From Tumebacillus sp. BK434 (GTDB lineage: Bacteria; Bacillota; Bacilli; Tumebacillales; Tumebacillaceae): a stretch of DNA of 64,000 nt. The stretch spans positions 310,001 to 374,000 of the forward strand of contig NZ_SLXS01000001.1 of assembly GCF_004340785.1 (NCBI RefSeq). The letters run 5' to 3'. The notes under the pieces are model-generated. The model had not been told where the DNA came from. It made no database searches and saw nothing but the letters and a program-made list of their open reading frames with translations. The position numbers and the translations under genes are program-made. This document shows positions 12,301 through 19,617 of the stretch, one piece after another. The first letter of the stretch is position 1; every line of letters begins with the position of its first letter.

Positions 12301-12947
12301 GAGACCGGGTGCGCTGGCTTGCGGATGGCAGCTTGCAGTTCCTCGGCCGGCTTGACGACCAAGTCAAACTGCGCGGCTATCGGATCGAACTCGGTGAGAT
12401 TGAAGCTATGCTGGACGAGCACGAATTCATCGCTCAATCGGTGGCGGCGGTTCACCGTGGTGAGGTACTGGCCGTCTATTACTTAGGAGATCGCGTTCCG
12501 GCCGCAGACTTGCGTGCCTATCTGAAAGATCGCCTGCCAGCATTTATGGTTCCGTCCGCCTTTCTGCAGCTTGAAAATTTCCCACTTGGGCCAAACGGCA
12601 AGATCGACCGCAGTCTGCTGCCGATCCCGAATGAGTGGGAGCGCACGTCCGAGTTTGTCGCTCCGCGAACCTTGACAGAAGAACGCCTCGCCGCGCTCTG
12701 GTCTGAGCTGTTGCGGATTGAGGAGATCTCCGTCTATGACAGCTTCTTCGATCTCGGCGGACATTCGCTGATGATCACGCAACTTGTCGCCAGAGTGCAA
12801 CAGGTGTTTTCCGTCTCGCTCAATCTCCGCGAGCTCTTCGAAAAGACGACCATCGCCGAGCTGGCGGAAGTGATCGAAGCATCCGAAACTGTACAAGCAC
12901 CTGTTATTCAACGCAGGGAGCGCAACAGCAACAGAATGAAACGCTAA
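3387..12947 (+). CDS. NRPS, three modules C-A-T-C-A-T-C-A-T
   Basis: Three-module peptide synthetase (3186 aa). The ATG follows GGAGG by 13 bases and opens with the LTPAQRALLEKRIKGKGP segment shared by all NRPS proteins here. Carrier serine motifs LGGHSL lie near residues 1038, 2092 and 3121. Condensation motifs are HHIISDGW, HHIIADGW and HHIITDEW. Pocket codes read by hand against GrsA: module 1 DVQFIAQVV (one change from the proline type DVQFIAHVV), module 2 DIILMGLVC (no match I know; scaffold resembles the glycine domains), module 3 DVWHMGRVN (serine-type scaffold but S301, L322 and D331 replaced by G, R, N). Modules 2 and 3 are duplicated almost intact as NRPS 3. No epimerization, methylation or thioesterase domain is visible. 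The tail APVIQRRER resembles the internal carrier-to-condensation linkers. Confidence 0.97.
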   Translation: MDKRANLTPAQRALLEKRIKGKGPVMPASAQKKTGIPRRPPGESPLSYSQERIWVIEQMEPDAAAYNVPFVVSITGVLDYDLLSKSINEVVRRHEALRTSFQETDGTPTLFIHDELDIPIEIFDIRHVPESERNEAAERLAREEAKRLFDLIHGPLVRVTAIQKADAEHLLMITLHHIISDGWSLGVMINEFSIVYASFQKGLPSPLPELPIQYSDFAYWQKQPEQQAALQQHFEYWKEQLGGERELLQLPTDRPRPSSQTYNGTTTVFSLSKTQSDALQKLSVESGTSLFMTLLAAFQTFLARYTGQSDILVGSPIANRNREELEGLVGVFINTLVHRSRIENGMTFRDLLEKVRRTTLDAFAHQDMPFEKLVEALEQDRNMAYSPLFQTMFILQNNTQRTLSMPGLTLQTEMLDSKTALFDITLSFFETESGLEGYWESNTDLFDQTTVDRMIRHFQTLLSGIVEHPDQLVHQLPLLPPEEQQLLLRDWNGTEQELPQYRIDEMVSAQAERTPETAAVTFQGRSLSYRELIHRANQVAHRLQQLGAGPDVPVGLSMERSLDMIIGLLAIIKAGSAYVPLDPAYPKDRLSYILDETCIPILLTRQGVMTAEVPESVQVIELDTDPTLCEESGENPTNLATLDHLVYILYTSGSTGRPKGVAMPHRPVANLLAWQLREAHKADARTLQFTSLNFDVSFQEIFATLCAGGTLVLLEEAQRQNLLELPDVLIAEKVERLFLPFIALQSLAEVCAERNLFPDSLQEVITAGEQLQSTKAIRRFFSELPHCTLTNQYGPTESHVVTSHTLAGPADSWPLLPPIGRPVANAKLYVLDALLQPVPIGVQGELYLGGPVLARGYIKRDDLTRERFLDNLFAAGEMLYKTGDGVRWLPDRTIEYLGRLDNQVKIRGHRIELGEIETRLTECDQIREAAVIARDNSLIAYVVAEGEELPDVMQLRAYLGERLPEYMVPAAFVQLEAMPLTPSGKIDRQALLALESATLPSVERTYVAPSSPLEKELCIVWSEVLQVEQVGVQDNFFTLGGHSLLATRMMSRVNSRFATHLPLRSLFEAPTIAKLAAVIAEQENEVVAPPIIPAPRNEQLPLSYSQERIWVMEQLEPEAAVYNIPGAFSVSGELDRELLSTSIHEVIRRHEALRTTFPVTDGTPEVLIHEELFVPILELDVRHLPEGERDEAAQRLALEDTQRPFDLIQGPLVRVTTIQKADDEHLLLITLHHIIADGWSISVLINEFSLLYATLKNGLPSPLQELPIQYSDFVYWQKLPEQQAALQQQLEYWKQQLGGELEPLQLPTDRPRPSSQTFCGATTQFMLSKALTDSLQQLSVETGTTLFMTLLAAFQTFLSRYTGQTDILIGSPIANRTRHEIEGLVGVFINTLVHRSRIEGDMTFRDLLETVRHTALDAFAHQDMPFEKLVEELQADRNMTYSPLFQAMFVLQNNEQHTISMPGLTLRSENLETKTAKFDITLSFFETENGLWGHWEYNTDLFDAETIERMILHFQTLLSGIVDKPDRLLHEYPLLPYDEQLKMLRDWNDTAAPSREACIHHLFEEQVERTPDRIALVFEERQLTYRELNNLANHVAQILQSSGVGPEDVVGVYLERSAELLCALLATHKAGGGYLPLDPSYPQDRLAFMIGDAKPKVILTQASLDGQLPPHDAQVLTFSGEEQVDFLPNPASLAQPEHLAYIIYTSGSTGQPKGVMVEHRNAAHLFTGMDQAVGCTEEDTILGLNSFGFDICVIELLWSLVCGVKVILLSEQEVRETVFSVNEFSLRNQMLRHNVTMLLCTPSLMSMIIASDDGLAALSSLQKIMLGAEVLHPALAHQLSRQTNARVFNLYGPTETTVCAAYYEVNGTELGSIPIGRPLVNYTHYVLDAHLQPVPVGVPGELHIGGAGVTRGYLGRDELTAERFIPNPFDPGILYKTGDLVSYLPDGNIKFLGRLDNQVKVRGYRVDLGEIETRLLEQDAIREGVVIARDNTLIAYVVADGELPDDLGIRSFLGARLPEFMVPTRFIQLDAMPLSPSGKIDRKALLALESATLQSFERTYVAPSSPLEKELCVVWSEVLQVEQVGVQDNFFTLGGHSLLAMRVMSKVNSRFATHLSLRSLFEAPTIAKLAAVIAEQQHEIVAPPIIPVSRNEHLPLSFAQERLWFLDQLHPDSVTYNIPVVVWIKGNLDAEVLGKCLAEVVERHESLRTTFKIVDGQPKQFVTDEVTIALPVCDVQSVAEARAVALEEARTPFNLAQGPLLRAKLLRVGQDEHMLLLTMHHIITDEWSMGIFVEEMATFYDAFSTGTSPHLQPLPIQYADYAFWQREWLTGELLQNQLSYWKKQLGGELPILQLPTDFPRPAVLTERGASHTFQLNSEIAGQLNQLSQQEGTTLFMTLLAAFNTLLFRYTDQEDILIGTPIAGRRREEIDALIGFFVNTLVLRTDLSGGVGFRELLARVRRTALDAYAHQDVPFERLVEELQPRRNMSYSPLFQAMFVMQNQQQKQVEIEGLTLTALPGESSTAKFDLSLTMTESADGLTAKFEYNTDLFTADTIGYMAEHLTVLLESILECPDTDISTLRLLTADEEHLLLTTWAGGAASSVEMKFMHQRFEEQASRSPEAEAVVSGDVRLTYRELNERANRLAHYLQAQGVTRDTLVAVSVERTEQMVITALAILKAGGAYVPIDPAYPEERIAIMLRESNPALVLTDQTLDALQSELSMLPSVNPICKVEPDHLAYLIFTSGSTGVPKGVMIEHKSICNYLEWMLDFYQIASTDHVLQKASFSFDVSVWEMFLPLSCGAKTVLARSGGQADIPYLIELINQEQITIAHFIPSILQLFAADANVETCLSLRFLMSGGEALPFELQERVLERLPDIELHNRYGPTEVTVNATFWNCRHKRARKIVPIGRPLPNVTVYVLNAALQLVPTGAAGELYVGGDCLARGYYNRADLTEARFLPSPFQSGERIYKTGDRVRWLADGSLQFLGRLDDQVKLRGYRIELGEIEAMLDEHEFIAQSVAAVHRGEVLAVYYLGDRVPAADLRAYLKDRLPAFMVPSAFLQLENFPLGPNGKIDRSLLPIPNEWERTSEFVAPRTLTEERLAALWSELLRIEEISVYDSFFDLGGHSLMITQLVARVQQVFSVSLNLRELFEKTTIAELAEVIEASETVQAPVIQRRERNSNRMKR
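6691..12947 (+). repeat. Bimodule duplication, copy 1
   Basis: This stretch (C-A-T-C-A-T to the stop codon) matches 13221-19477 at a constant offset of 6530 bp. I checked the offset at the start of the first condensation domain, at the internal carrier motif (9663 versus 16193) and at the stop codon. It is a recent duplication with local divergence in the first adenylation pocket. Confidence 0.85.
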
Positions 12948-12950
12948 GTG

Positions 12951-12987
12951 AAAAAGAGTCTGGCTCAACAGTGCCAGACTCTTTTTT
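12951..12987 (+). terminator. Intrinsic terminator after NRPS 2
   Basis: AAAAAGAGTCTGGC pairs with GCCAGACTCTTTTTT across an 8-base loop, ending in T6. Near-copy of the hairpin at 3268. Confidence 0.92.
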
Positions 12988-13005
12988 CACACAATAATAG
13001 CTGAA

Positions 13006-13043
13006 TATGTTACAATAAAAATTAAAATGGATTAATTAAAATG
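13006..13043 (+). promoter_or_regulatory. Extended -10 promoter with ATTAAAAT direct repeats (NRPS 3)
   Basis: TG at 13008 then TACAAT at 13011-13016; ATTAAAAT at 13021-13028 and 13035-13042 (14-base period). No convincing -35. Same cassette as before NRPS 2 and NRPS 4. Confidence 0.6.
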
Positions 13044-13084
13044 AACTATTCATATAGGAGCCTGAAGGTAGAAGGAGAACCCGC

Positions 13085-16000
13085 ATGGACAAAAGAGCCA
13101 ATCTAACTCCGGCGCAGCGTGCGCTGTTAGAAAAACGAATCAAAGGCAAAGGCCCCGTCATGCCTGCTTCCGCCATAAAGAAAACGGGCATTCCCCGCCG
13201 TCCGCCGGGGGAATCTCCTCTGTCTTATTCCCAAGAGCGCATGTGGGTCATGGAACAGATGGAGCCGGAAGCGGCTGTCTACAATATTCCGGTTGCCATT
13301 TCGGTTAGCGGAGAGCTCGACCGCGAACTGCTATCCACAAGCATCCACGAAGTGATCCGCCGCCACGAAGCCCTGCGCACCACGTTCCCGGTCACAGACG
13401 GCACGCCAGCGGTATTGATCCATGAGGAACTATCCGTGCCGATCCTCGCGCTTGACGTTCGGCATTTGCCGGAGGGGGAGCGGGATGAGGCGGCTCAGCG
13501 TCTGGCGCTGGAAGATGCCCAGCGTCCTTTTGACCTCATCCGAGGCCCGCTTGTGCGCGTCACGACCATCCAAAAGGCGGATGAAGAGCATCTGTTGCTG
13601 ATCACGCTCCATCACATCATCGCGGACGGCTGGTCGCTCGGTGTGCTGATCAACGAGTTTTCGCTCCTCTACGCTTCCATTAAAAGCGGTCTGCCTGCGC
13701 CGCTCCTGGAGCTTCCGATCCAGTACAGCGATTTTGCGTACTGGCAGAAGCTGCCGGAGCAGCGAGCCGCTTTACAACAACATCGAGAGTATTGGAAGCA
13801 GCAGCTTGGCGGCGAACTTGAACCGCTCCAGTTGCCGGTCGACCGGCCGCGCCCGAGCAGCCAGACCTTTTGTGGTGCCACGACCCAATTTATGCTTTCC
13901 AAACCGCTTTCCGATTCTCTGCAGCAACTGAGCGTAGAGACTGGCACGACACTGTTCATGACCCTGCTGGCCGCTTTTCAAACGTTTCTTTCCCGCTACA
14001 CCGGGCAGACGGACATCCTCGTCGGTTCGCCGATTGCCAACCGCACCCGCCGTGAGATCGAAGGGCTGGTCGGCGTCTTTATCAATACCCTTGTCCATCG
14101 CAGCCGGATTGACGGCGAAATGACCTACCGCGATCTGTTGGAACAAGTGCGCCGTACGACCCTCGACGCATTTGCCCATCAGGATATGCCGTTCGAAAAA
14201 TTGGTCGAAGAGCTGCAAGCAGATCGCAACATGGCCTATTCGCCGCTGTTCCAAGCGATGTTTATCCTGCAAAACAATGAGCAGCATACGCTTTCCATGC
14301 CGGGGTTGACTTTGCGGAGCGAGACTCTGGAGACACAAACGGCCAAATTTGACATCACTTTGTCTTTCTTTGCGACCGAGAATGGCCTCTGGGGGCATTG
14401 GGAATACAACACCGATCTGTTTGACGCCGAGACGGTCGAACGCATGATTCTGCATTTCCAAACGCTGCTCAGTGGCATCGTCGACAAGCCGGACCGGGTT
14501 TTGCACGAATATCCGCTCCTGCCGCACGAAGAGCAGCAAAAGATACTCCGCGACTGGAATGACACGGCAGCGCCGTCCCGCGAAGTCTGTATTCATCACC
14601 TGTTCGAAGAGCAGGTGGAACGCACCCCGGATGCGATCGCACTGGTATTTGAAGATCAGGAACTGACTTATCGAGAGCTGAACAACCGCGCCAACCATGC
14701 CGCTCAGTCCCTGCAGGCGTGCGGCGTTGGGCCGGACGATGTTGTCGGGGTCTATCTGGAGCGTTCGCCCGAACTGCTCACCGCTCTGCTTGCGACACAC
14801 AAGGCAGGAGGAGGCTACCTGCCGCTTGACCCGGGCTATCCGCAGGAGCGCCTCGCCTTTATGATCAGGGATGCCAAGCCGAAAGTGATCCTGATCCAGC
14901 CGTCGCTCGCCGGACAGCTTCCGCCGCATGACGCTCAGGTGCTGACCTTGACTGGGGAAGAGCAGTCTGACCTTCTCCCGAACCCGTCCAGTCTCGTGCG
15001 TCCGGAGCATCTGGCCTACATCATCTACACGTCCGGTTCCACCGGCCAGCCCAAAGGTGTCATGGTCGAGCACCGCAGCGCCTCCCATTTCTTCACCGGA
15101 ATGGATGGAGCTGTTGGCTGCGGAGGGAAAGACACGATTCTCGCTCTGACTTCGATCGGCTTTGACATTTCCGTGCTCGAGCTGTTCTGGAGTTTGACGC
15201 GCGGGACGAAAGTCATTTTGCTGACCGAACAGGAGATCAGTGAAACGGGCTTGTCGATCAGCGAATACTCCTTGCGCAAACAGTTGCTCCGCCACCAAGC
15301 GACCATTCTGCAGTGCACGCCTTCAATGATGAACATGATCATCTCAGCACCTGAGGGACTGGCCGCGCTCGCTCCTTTGCAAAAAATTCTGCTGGGCGGC
15401 GAAGCATTGCCTCCCACGCTGGCCCGCCAACTGTTACAGAACACGAATGCACGCCTGTTCAACCTATACGGCCCGACAGAAGCGACTGTCTACGCGGCTC
15501 ATTATGAAGTGACAGACACCGAACTACATTCAATTCCACTCGGCCGTCCGCTTTCAAACAGCACGCACTACATCCTCGACAAACAGCTTCAGCCGGTGCC
15601 AATCGGCGTTGCTGGTGAACTGCACATCGGCGGGGCTGGTGTGACGCGAGGGTACCTCGGGCGGGACGAATTGACCGCTGAGCGGTTCATTCCCAATCCG
15701 TTTGGCCCGGGCCGACTGTACAAAACGGGCGATCTCGCCTGCTACCTCCCGGACGGGAATATCAAGTTTCTCGGCCGTCTCGACCATCAGGTGAAAGTGC
15801 GCGGCTACCGTGTCGAGTTGGGTGAGATCGAAACGCGCCTCTTAGAGCATGTCGCGATTCACGAAGCGGCGGTCCTCGCCCGCGACAACACGCTGATCGC
15901 CTATGTGGTCGCCGAAGGGGAGCTGCCCGACGTGCTGGGCATTCGCAGTTTCCTCGGCACGCGCCTACCCGAGTTCATGGTGCCAACTCGCTTCATACAG

Positions 16001-19000
16001 CTTGATGCGATGCCGCTGACCCCGAGCGGAAAAATTGACCGCAAAGCTCTGCTTGCTTTGGAGATCGCGCCCCTGCAGAGTGTCGAACGAACGTACGTCG
16101 CGCCGTCTTCGCCGCTGGAAGAAGAGCTGTGTATCGTCTGGTCGGAAGTTCTGCAGGTCGAGCAAGTCGGTGTGCAAGACAACTTTTTCACGCTCGGCGG
16201 GCACTCCTTGCTGGCAATGCGAGTGATGTCGAGGGTAAACAGCCGGTTTGCGACGCATTTGTCTCTGCGCAGCTTCTTCGAAGCGCCAACGATCGCCGAA
16301 CTCGCCGCCGTGATCGCCGAACAGGAGCACGAAGTTGTCACACCACCGATCATACCCGTGCCGCGAAATGAGCATTTGCCGTTGTCCTTTGCTCAGGAGC
16401 GGTTGTGGTTCCTTGACCAGTTGCATCCCGATTCGGTGACTTACAACATCCCGGTTGTGCTCCAGATCAAAGGGAACCTGGAGCCCGATGTGCTTTGCAG
16501 GTGCTTAGAGGCGGTCGTCAAACGGCATGAATCCCTGCGCACGACGTTCAAGATCGTTGACGGGCAGCCGAAGCAGATCATTACGAATGAAGGGAACGTA
16601 CCATTGCCTGTGTCAGATGTGCAAAGCGTTGCAGAAGCCCGGGCGGCAGCGCTGGAAGAAGCGAGAACGCCGTTCAGTTTGGCAGAAGGACCGCTTTTGC
16701 GCGCGAAATTGCTGAGGTTGGGGCCAGTTGAGCACATGTTGCTGCTGACCATGCATCACATCATCACCGATGAGTGGTCGATGGGCATTTTCATAGAGGA
16801 GATGGCAACGTTTTACGCTGCCTTTTCGACAGGAATAACGGCGCATTTGCAGCCACTGCCCATTCAATACGCAGATTACGCCGTCTGGCAGCGTGAGTGG
16901 CTACAAGGTGAGCTGTTGCAAAATCAGCTGGCTTATTGGAAGGACAAGCTCGGCGGAGAACTGCCGATCTTGCAACTGCCGACCGATTTCCAGCGTCCGG
17001 CGGTGCTGAGCGAGCGGGGAGCGAGCCGTACCTTCCATTTGAATGCAGCATTGACCGGGCAGTTGAACCGGCTGAGTCAGCAGGAGGGCACGACACTTTT
17101 TATGACTTTGCTCGCTGCCTTTAACACATTGCTGTTCCGCTACACGGGCCAAGAGGACATCCTGATTGGAACGCCCATCGCCGGACGGAGGCGCGAAGAG
17201 ATCGACGCGCTGATCGGCTTTTTCGTCAACACGCTCGTGCTGCGCACCGACCTGTCAGGCGGGGTTGGTTTCCGTGAACTTCTCTCCCGCGTCCGCAGGA
17301 CCGCTCTCGATGCGTACGCACATCAGGACGTGCCTTTTGAGCGACTGGTTGAAGAGCTGCAGCCGAAGCGCAACATGAGCTACGCGCCGCTGTTCCAAGC
17401 GATGTTTGTCATGCAAAATAAACAGCAGAAGCAGGTCGAGCTCGATGGCCTCACGATGTCTGCTCAGCCTGTCGCAAGCAGCACTGCCAAATTTGACCTG
17501 TCGCTGACGATGACCGAGACAGCGGATGGACTGACGGCGAAGTTTGTATACAACACCGACCTGTTCACGGCTGATACGATCGGGCACATGGAGGAGCACT
17601 TGACTGTGCTGTTGGAAAGCATCATCGCTTTCCCGGATACGGACATCTCCGCTCTGCGTTTGCTCACGGCAGACGAGGAGCACCTGCTGCTGACCACGTG
17701 GGCGGGCGGTGCAACTTCGTCTGTCGAAATGAAGCTCCTGCACCAGCGCTTTGAGGAGCAAGCGTCCCGTACGCCGGATGCGGAAGCGGTTGTCAGCGGC
17801 GACGCGCGCCTGACGTATCGTGAACTCAACGAGCGGGCCAACCGCTTGGCGCATTATCTGCAGGCGCAAGGCGTCACGACAGATACGCTTGTCGCCATCT
17901 GTGTCGAGCGCACAGAACAGATGGTCATCACCGCGTTGGCGATCTTAAAAGCAGGCGGTGCCTATGTGCCGATCGACCCGGCCTATCCCGAAGAGCGCAT
18001 CGCGACCATGATACGCGAATCCAATCCGGTGTTCGTTTTGACAGATCAGATGCTGAACGCCTTGCAGAGTGAACTGGTCACGATGCCGACCGTCAATCCG
18101 GTCTGTAACACGACGCCCGATCACCTGGCCTACATGATCTTCACCTCTGGCTCGACCGGAGTGCCAAAAGGGGTCATGATCGAACACAAGAGCATTTGCA
18201 ATTACATCGAATGGATGCTCCAGTTTTATCAGATGACGCCGACCGATCATGTCCTCCAGAAGGCGAGCTTTTCATTCGACGTGTCGGTATGGGAAATGTT
18301 GTTGCCACTGTCATGCGGTGCCAAGACGGTGCTGGCCCGTTCAGGAGGGCAGGCCGATATCCCGTATCTGATTGAACTGATCAACCAAGAACAGATCGCG
18401 ATCGCACACTTTATCCCGTCGATCCTCCAACTGTTTGCTGCAGATGCGAACGTGCAGACGTGCAAGAGTCTGCGCTTCCTGCTGAGCGGCGGTGAAGCAT
18501 TGCCTTATGAATTGCAGGAGCGGGTGCTGGACAGGTTGCCGGATGTTGAGCTTCATAACCGGTACGGTCCGACCGAAGTTACCGTCAATGCCACGTGGTG
18601 GAACTGCCGCCATGACCGGGAGCGCAAGATCGTACCGATTGGCCGGCCTTTGCCCAATGTCACTGTGTATGTATTGGACGCAGCGCTCCAGCCGGTGCCG
18701 ACCGGTGTGGCGGGTGAGCTGTACGTGGGCGGCGACTGCTTGGCGCGGGGCTACTACAACCGACCGGAGCTGACGGCAGAGCGCTTCTTGCCCAGTCCGT
18801 TTCAAACGGGCGAGCGAATCTACAAGACCGGAGACCGGGTGCGCTGGCTTGCGGATGGCAGCTTGCAGTTCCTTGGCCGGTTTGACGACCAAGTCAAACT
18901 GCGCGGCTTTCGGATCGAACTCGGTGAGATTGAAGCGGTGCTGGACGAACACGAATTCATCGCTCAATCGGTGGCGGCGGTTCACCGTGGTGAGGTACTG

Positions 19001-19477
19001 GCCGTCTATTACTTAGGAGATCGCGTTCCGGCCGCAGACTTGCGTGCCTATCTGAAAGATCGTCTGCCCGCATTTATGGTTCCGTCCGCCTTTCTGCAGC
19101 TTGAAAAATTCCCGCTCACGCCAAACGGCAAGATCGACCGCAGTCTGCTGCCGATCCCGAATGAGTGGGAGCGCACGACCGAGTTTGTCGCTCCACGAAC
19201 CTTTACAGAAGAACGTCTCGCCGCGCTCTGGTCGGAACTGCTGCGGATTGAGGAGATCTCCGTCTATGACAGCTTCTTCGATCTCGGCGGACATTCGCTG
19301 ATGGTCACGCAACTCGTCGCCAGAGTACAACAAGTGTTTTCCGTCTCGCTCAATCTCCGCGAGCTTTTCGAAAAGACGACCATCGCCGAGCTGGCGGAAG
19401 TGATCGAAGCAGCCGAAACCGTACAGGCTCCTGTTATTCAACGCAGGGAGCGCCACGGCAACAGAATGAAACGCTAA
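13085..19477 (+). CDS. NRPS, two modules C-A-T-C-A-T
   Basis: Two-module synthetase (2130 aa) starting at an ATG behind AGAAGGAG with the shared LTPAQRALLEKRIKGKGP opening. Carrier motifs lie near residues 1036 and 2067; condensation motifs are HHIIADGW and HHIITDEW. Pocket codes: module 1 DILQLGLVY (glycine type), module 2 DVWHLGRVN, essentially the same unusual code as module 3 of the preceding gene. From the first condensation domain to the stop it is a near-copy of the last two modules of NRPS 2, but the first adenylation pocket differs (DILQLGLVY here, DIILMGLVC there), so the two copies probably load different amino acids at that position. It has its own promoter cassette and terminator. 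No release or tailoring domain. Confidence 0.97.
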   Translation: MDKRANLTPAQRALLEKRIKGKGPVMPASAIKKTGIPRRPPGESPLSYSQERMWVMEQMEPEAAVYNIPVAISVSGELDRELLSTSIHEVIRRHEALRTTFPVTDGTPAVLIHEELSVPILALDVRHLPEGERDEAAQRLALEDAQRPFDLIRGPLVRVTTIQKADEEHLLLITLHHIIADGWSLGVLINEFSLLYASIKSGLPAPLLELPIQYSDFAYWQKLPEQRAALQQHREYWKQQLGGELEPLQLPVDRPRPSSQTFCGATTQFMLSKPLSDSLQQLSVETGTTLFMTLLAAFQTFLSRYTGQTDILVGSPIANRTRREIEGLVGVFINTLVHRSRIDGEMTYRDLLEQVRRTTLDAFAHQDMPFEKLVEELQADRNMAYSPLFQAMFILQNNEQHTLSMPGLTLRSETLETQTAKFDITLSFFATENGLWGHWEYNTDLFDAETVERMILHFQTLLSGIVDKPDRVLHEYPLLPHEEQQKILRDWNDTAAPSREVCIHHLFEEQVERTPDAIALVFEDQELTYRELNNRANHAAQSLQACGVGPDDVVGVYLERSPELLTALLATHKAGGGYLPLDPGYPQERLAFMIRDAKPKVILIQPSLAGQLPPHDAQVLTLTGEEQSDLLPNPSSLVRPEHLAYIIYTSGSTGQPKGVMVEHRSASHFFTGMDGAVGCGGKDTILALTSIGFDISVLELFWSLTRGTKVILLTEQEISETGLSISEYSLRKQLLRHQATILQCTPSMMNMIISAPEGLAALAPLQKILLGGEALPPTLARQLLQNTNARLFNLYGPTEATVYAAHYEVTDTELHSIPLGRPLSNSTHYILDKQLQPVPIGVAGELHIGGAGVTRGYLGRDELTAERFIPNPFGPGRLYKTGDLACYLPDGNIKFLGRLDHQVKVRGYRVELGEIETRLLEHVAIHEAAVLARDNTLIAYVVAEGELPDVLGIRSFLGTRLPEFMVPTRFIQLDAMPLTPSGKIDRKALLALEIAPLQSVERTYVAPSSPLEEELCIVWSEVLQVEQVGVQDNFFTLGGHSLLAMRVMSRVNSRFATHLSLRSFFEAPTIAELAAVIAEQEHEVVTPPIIPVPRNEHLPLSFAQERLWFLDQLHPDSVTYNIPVVLQIKGNLEPDVLCRCLEAVVKRHESLRTTFKIVDGQPKQIITNEGNVPLPVSDVQSVAEARAAALEEARTPFSLAEGPLLRAKLLRLGPVEHMLLLTMHHIITDEWSMGIFIEEMATFYAAFSTGITAHLQPLPIQYADYAVWQREWLQGELLQNQLAYWKDKLGGELPILQLPTDFQRPAVLSERGASRTFHLNAALTGQLNRLSQQEGTTLFMTLLAAFNTLLFRYTGQEDILIGTPIAGRRREEIDALIGFFVNTLVLRTDLSGGVGFRELLSRVRRTALDAYAHQDVPFERLVEELQPKRNMSYAPLFQAMFVMQNKQQKQVELDGLTMSAQPVASSTAKFDLSLTMTETADGLTAKFVYNTDLFTADTIGHMEEHLTVLLESIIAFPDTDISALRLLTADEEHLLLTTWAGGATSSVEMKLLHQRFEEQASRTPDAEAVVSGDARLTYRELNERANRLAHYLQAQGVTTDTLVAICVERTEQMVITALAILKAGGAYVPIDPAYPEERIATMIRESNPVFVLTDQMLNALQSELVTMPTVNPVCNTTPDHLAYMIFTSGSTGVPKGVMIEHKSICNYIEWMLQFYQMTPTDHVLQKASFSFDVSVWEMLLPLSCGAKTVLARSGGQADIPYLIELINQEQIAIAHFIPSILQLFAADANVQTCKSLRFLLSGGEALPYELQERVLDRLPDVELHNRYGPTEVTVNATWWNCRHDRERKIVPIGRPLPNVTVYVLDAALQPVPTGVAGELYVGGDCLARGYYNRPELTAERFLPSPFQTGERIYKTGDRVRWLADGSLQFLGRFDDQVKLRGFRIELGEIEAVLDEHEFIAQSVAAVHRGEVLAVYYLGDRVPAADLRAYLKDRLPAFMVPSAFLQLEKFPLTPNGKIDRSLLPIPNEWERTTEFVAPRTFTEERLAALWSELLRIEEISVYDSFFDLGGHSLMVTQLVARVQQVFSVSLNLRELFEKTTIAELAEVIEAAETVQAPVIQRRERHGNRMKR
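13221..19477 (+). repeat. Bimodule duplication, copy 2
   Basis: Second copy of the 6257-bp bimodule at 6691-12947. Length is identical between the matched ends, so there is no net insertion or deletion. Confidence 0.85.
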
Positions 19478-19481
19478 GTGA

Positions 19482-19520
19482 AAAGAGAGTCTGGCTCAAC
19501 ATTGCCAGACTCTTTCTTTT
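19482..19520 (+). terminator. Intrinsic terminator after NRPS 3
   Basis: AGAGTCTGGC and GCCAGACTCT pair across TCAACATT, followed by TTCTTTT. Same family as the hairpins at 3268 and 12951. Confidence 0.88.
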
Positions 19521-19540
19521 ACACACAAACATAGCCGTGT

Positions 19541-19577
19541 GTGATACAATGAAAATTAAAATACATTAATTAAAATG
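19541..19577 (+). promoter_or_regulatory. Extended -10 promoter with ATTAAAAT direct repeats (NRPS 4)
   Basis: TG at 19542 and TACAAT at 19545-19550; ATTAAAAT at 19555-19562 and 19569-19576. Matches the cassettes upstream of NRPS 2 and 3. Confidence 0.6.
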
Positions 19578-19617
19578 AATCAGTCACATACAGACATGAA
19601 GGCAGAAGGAGACCCAG

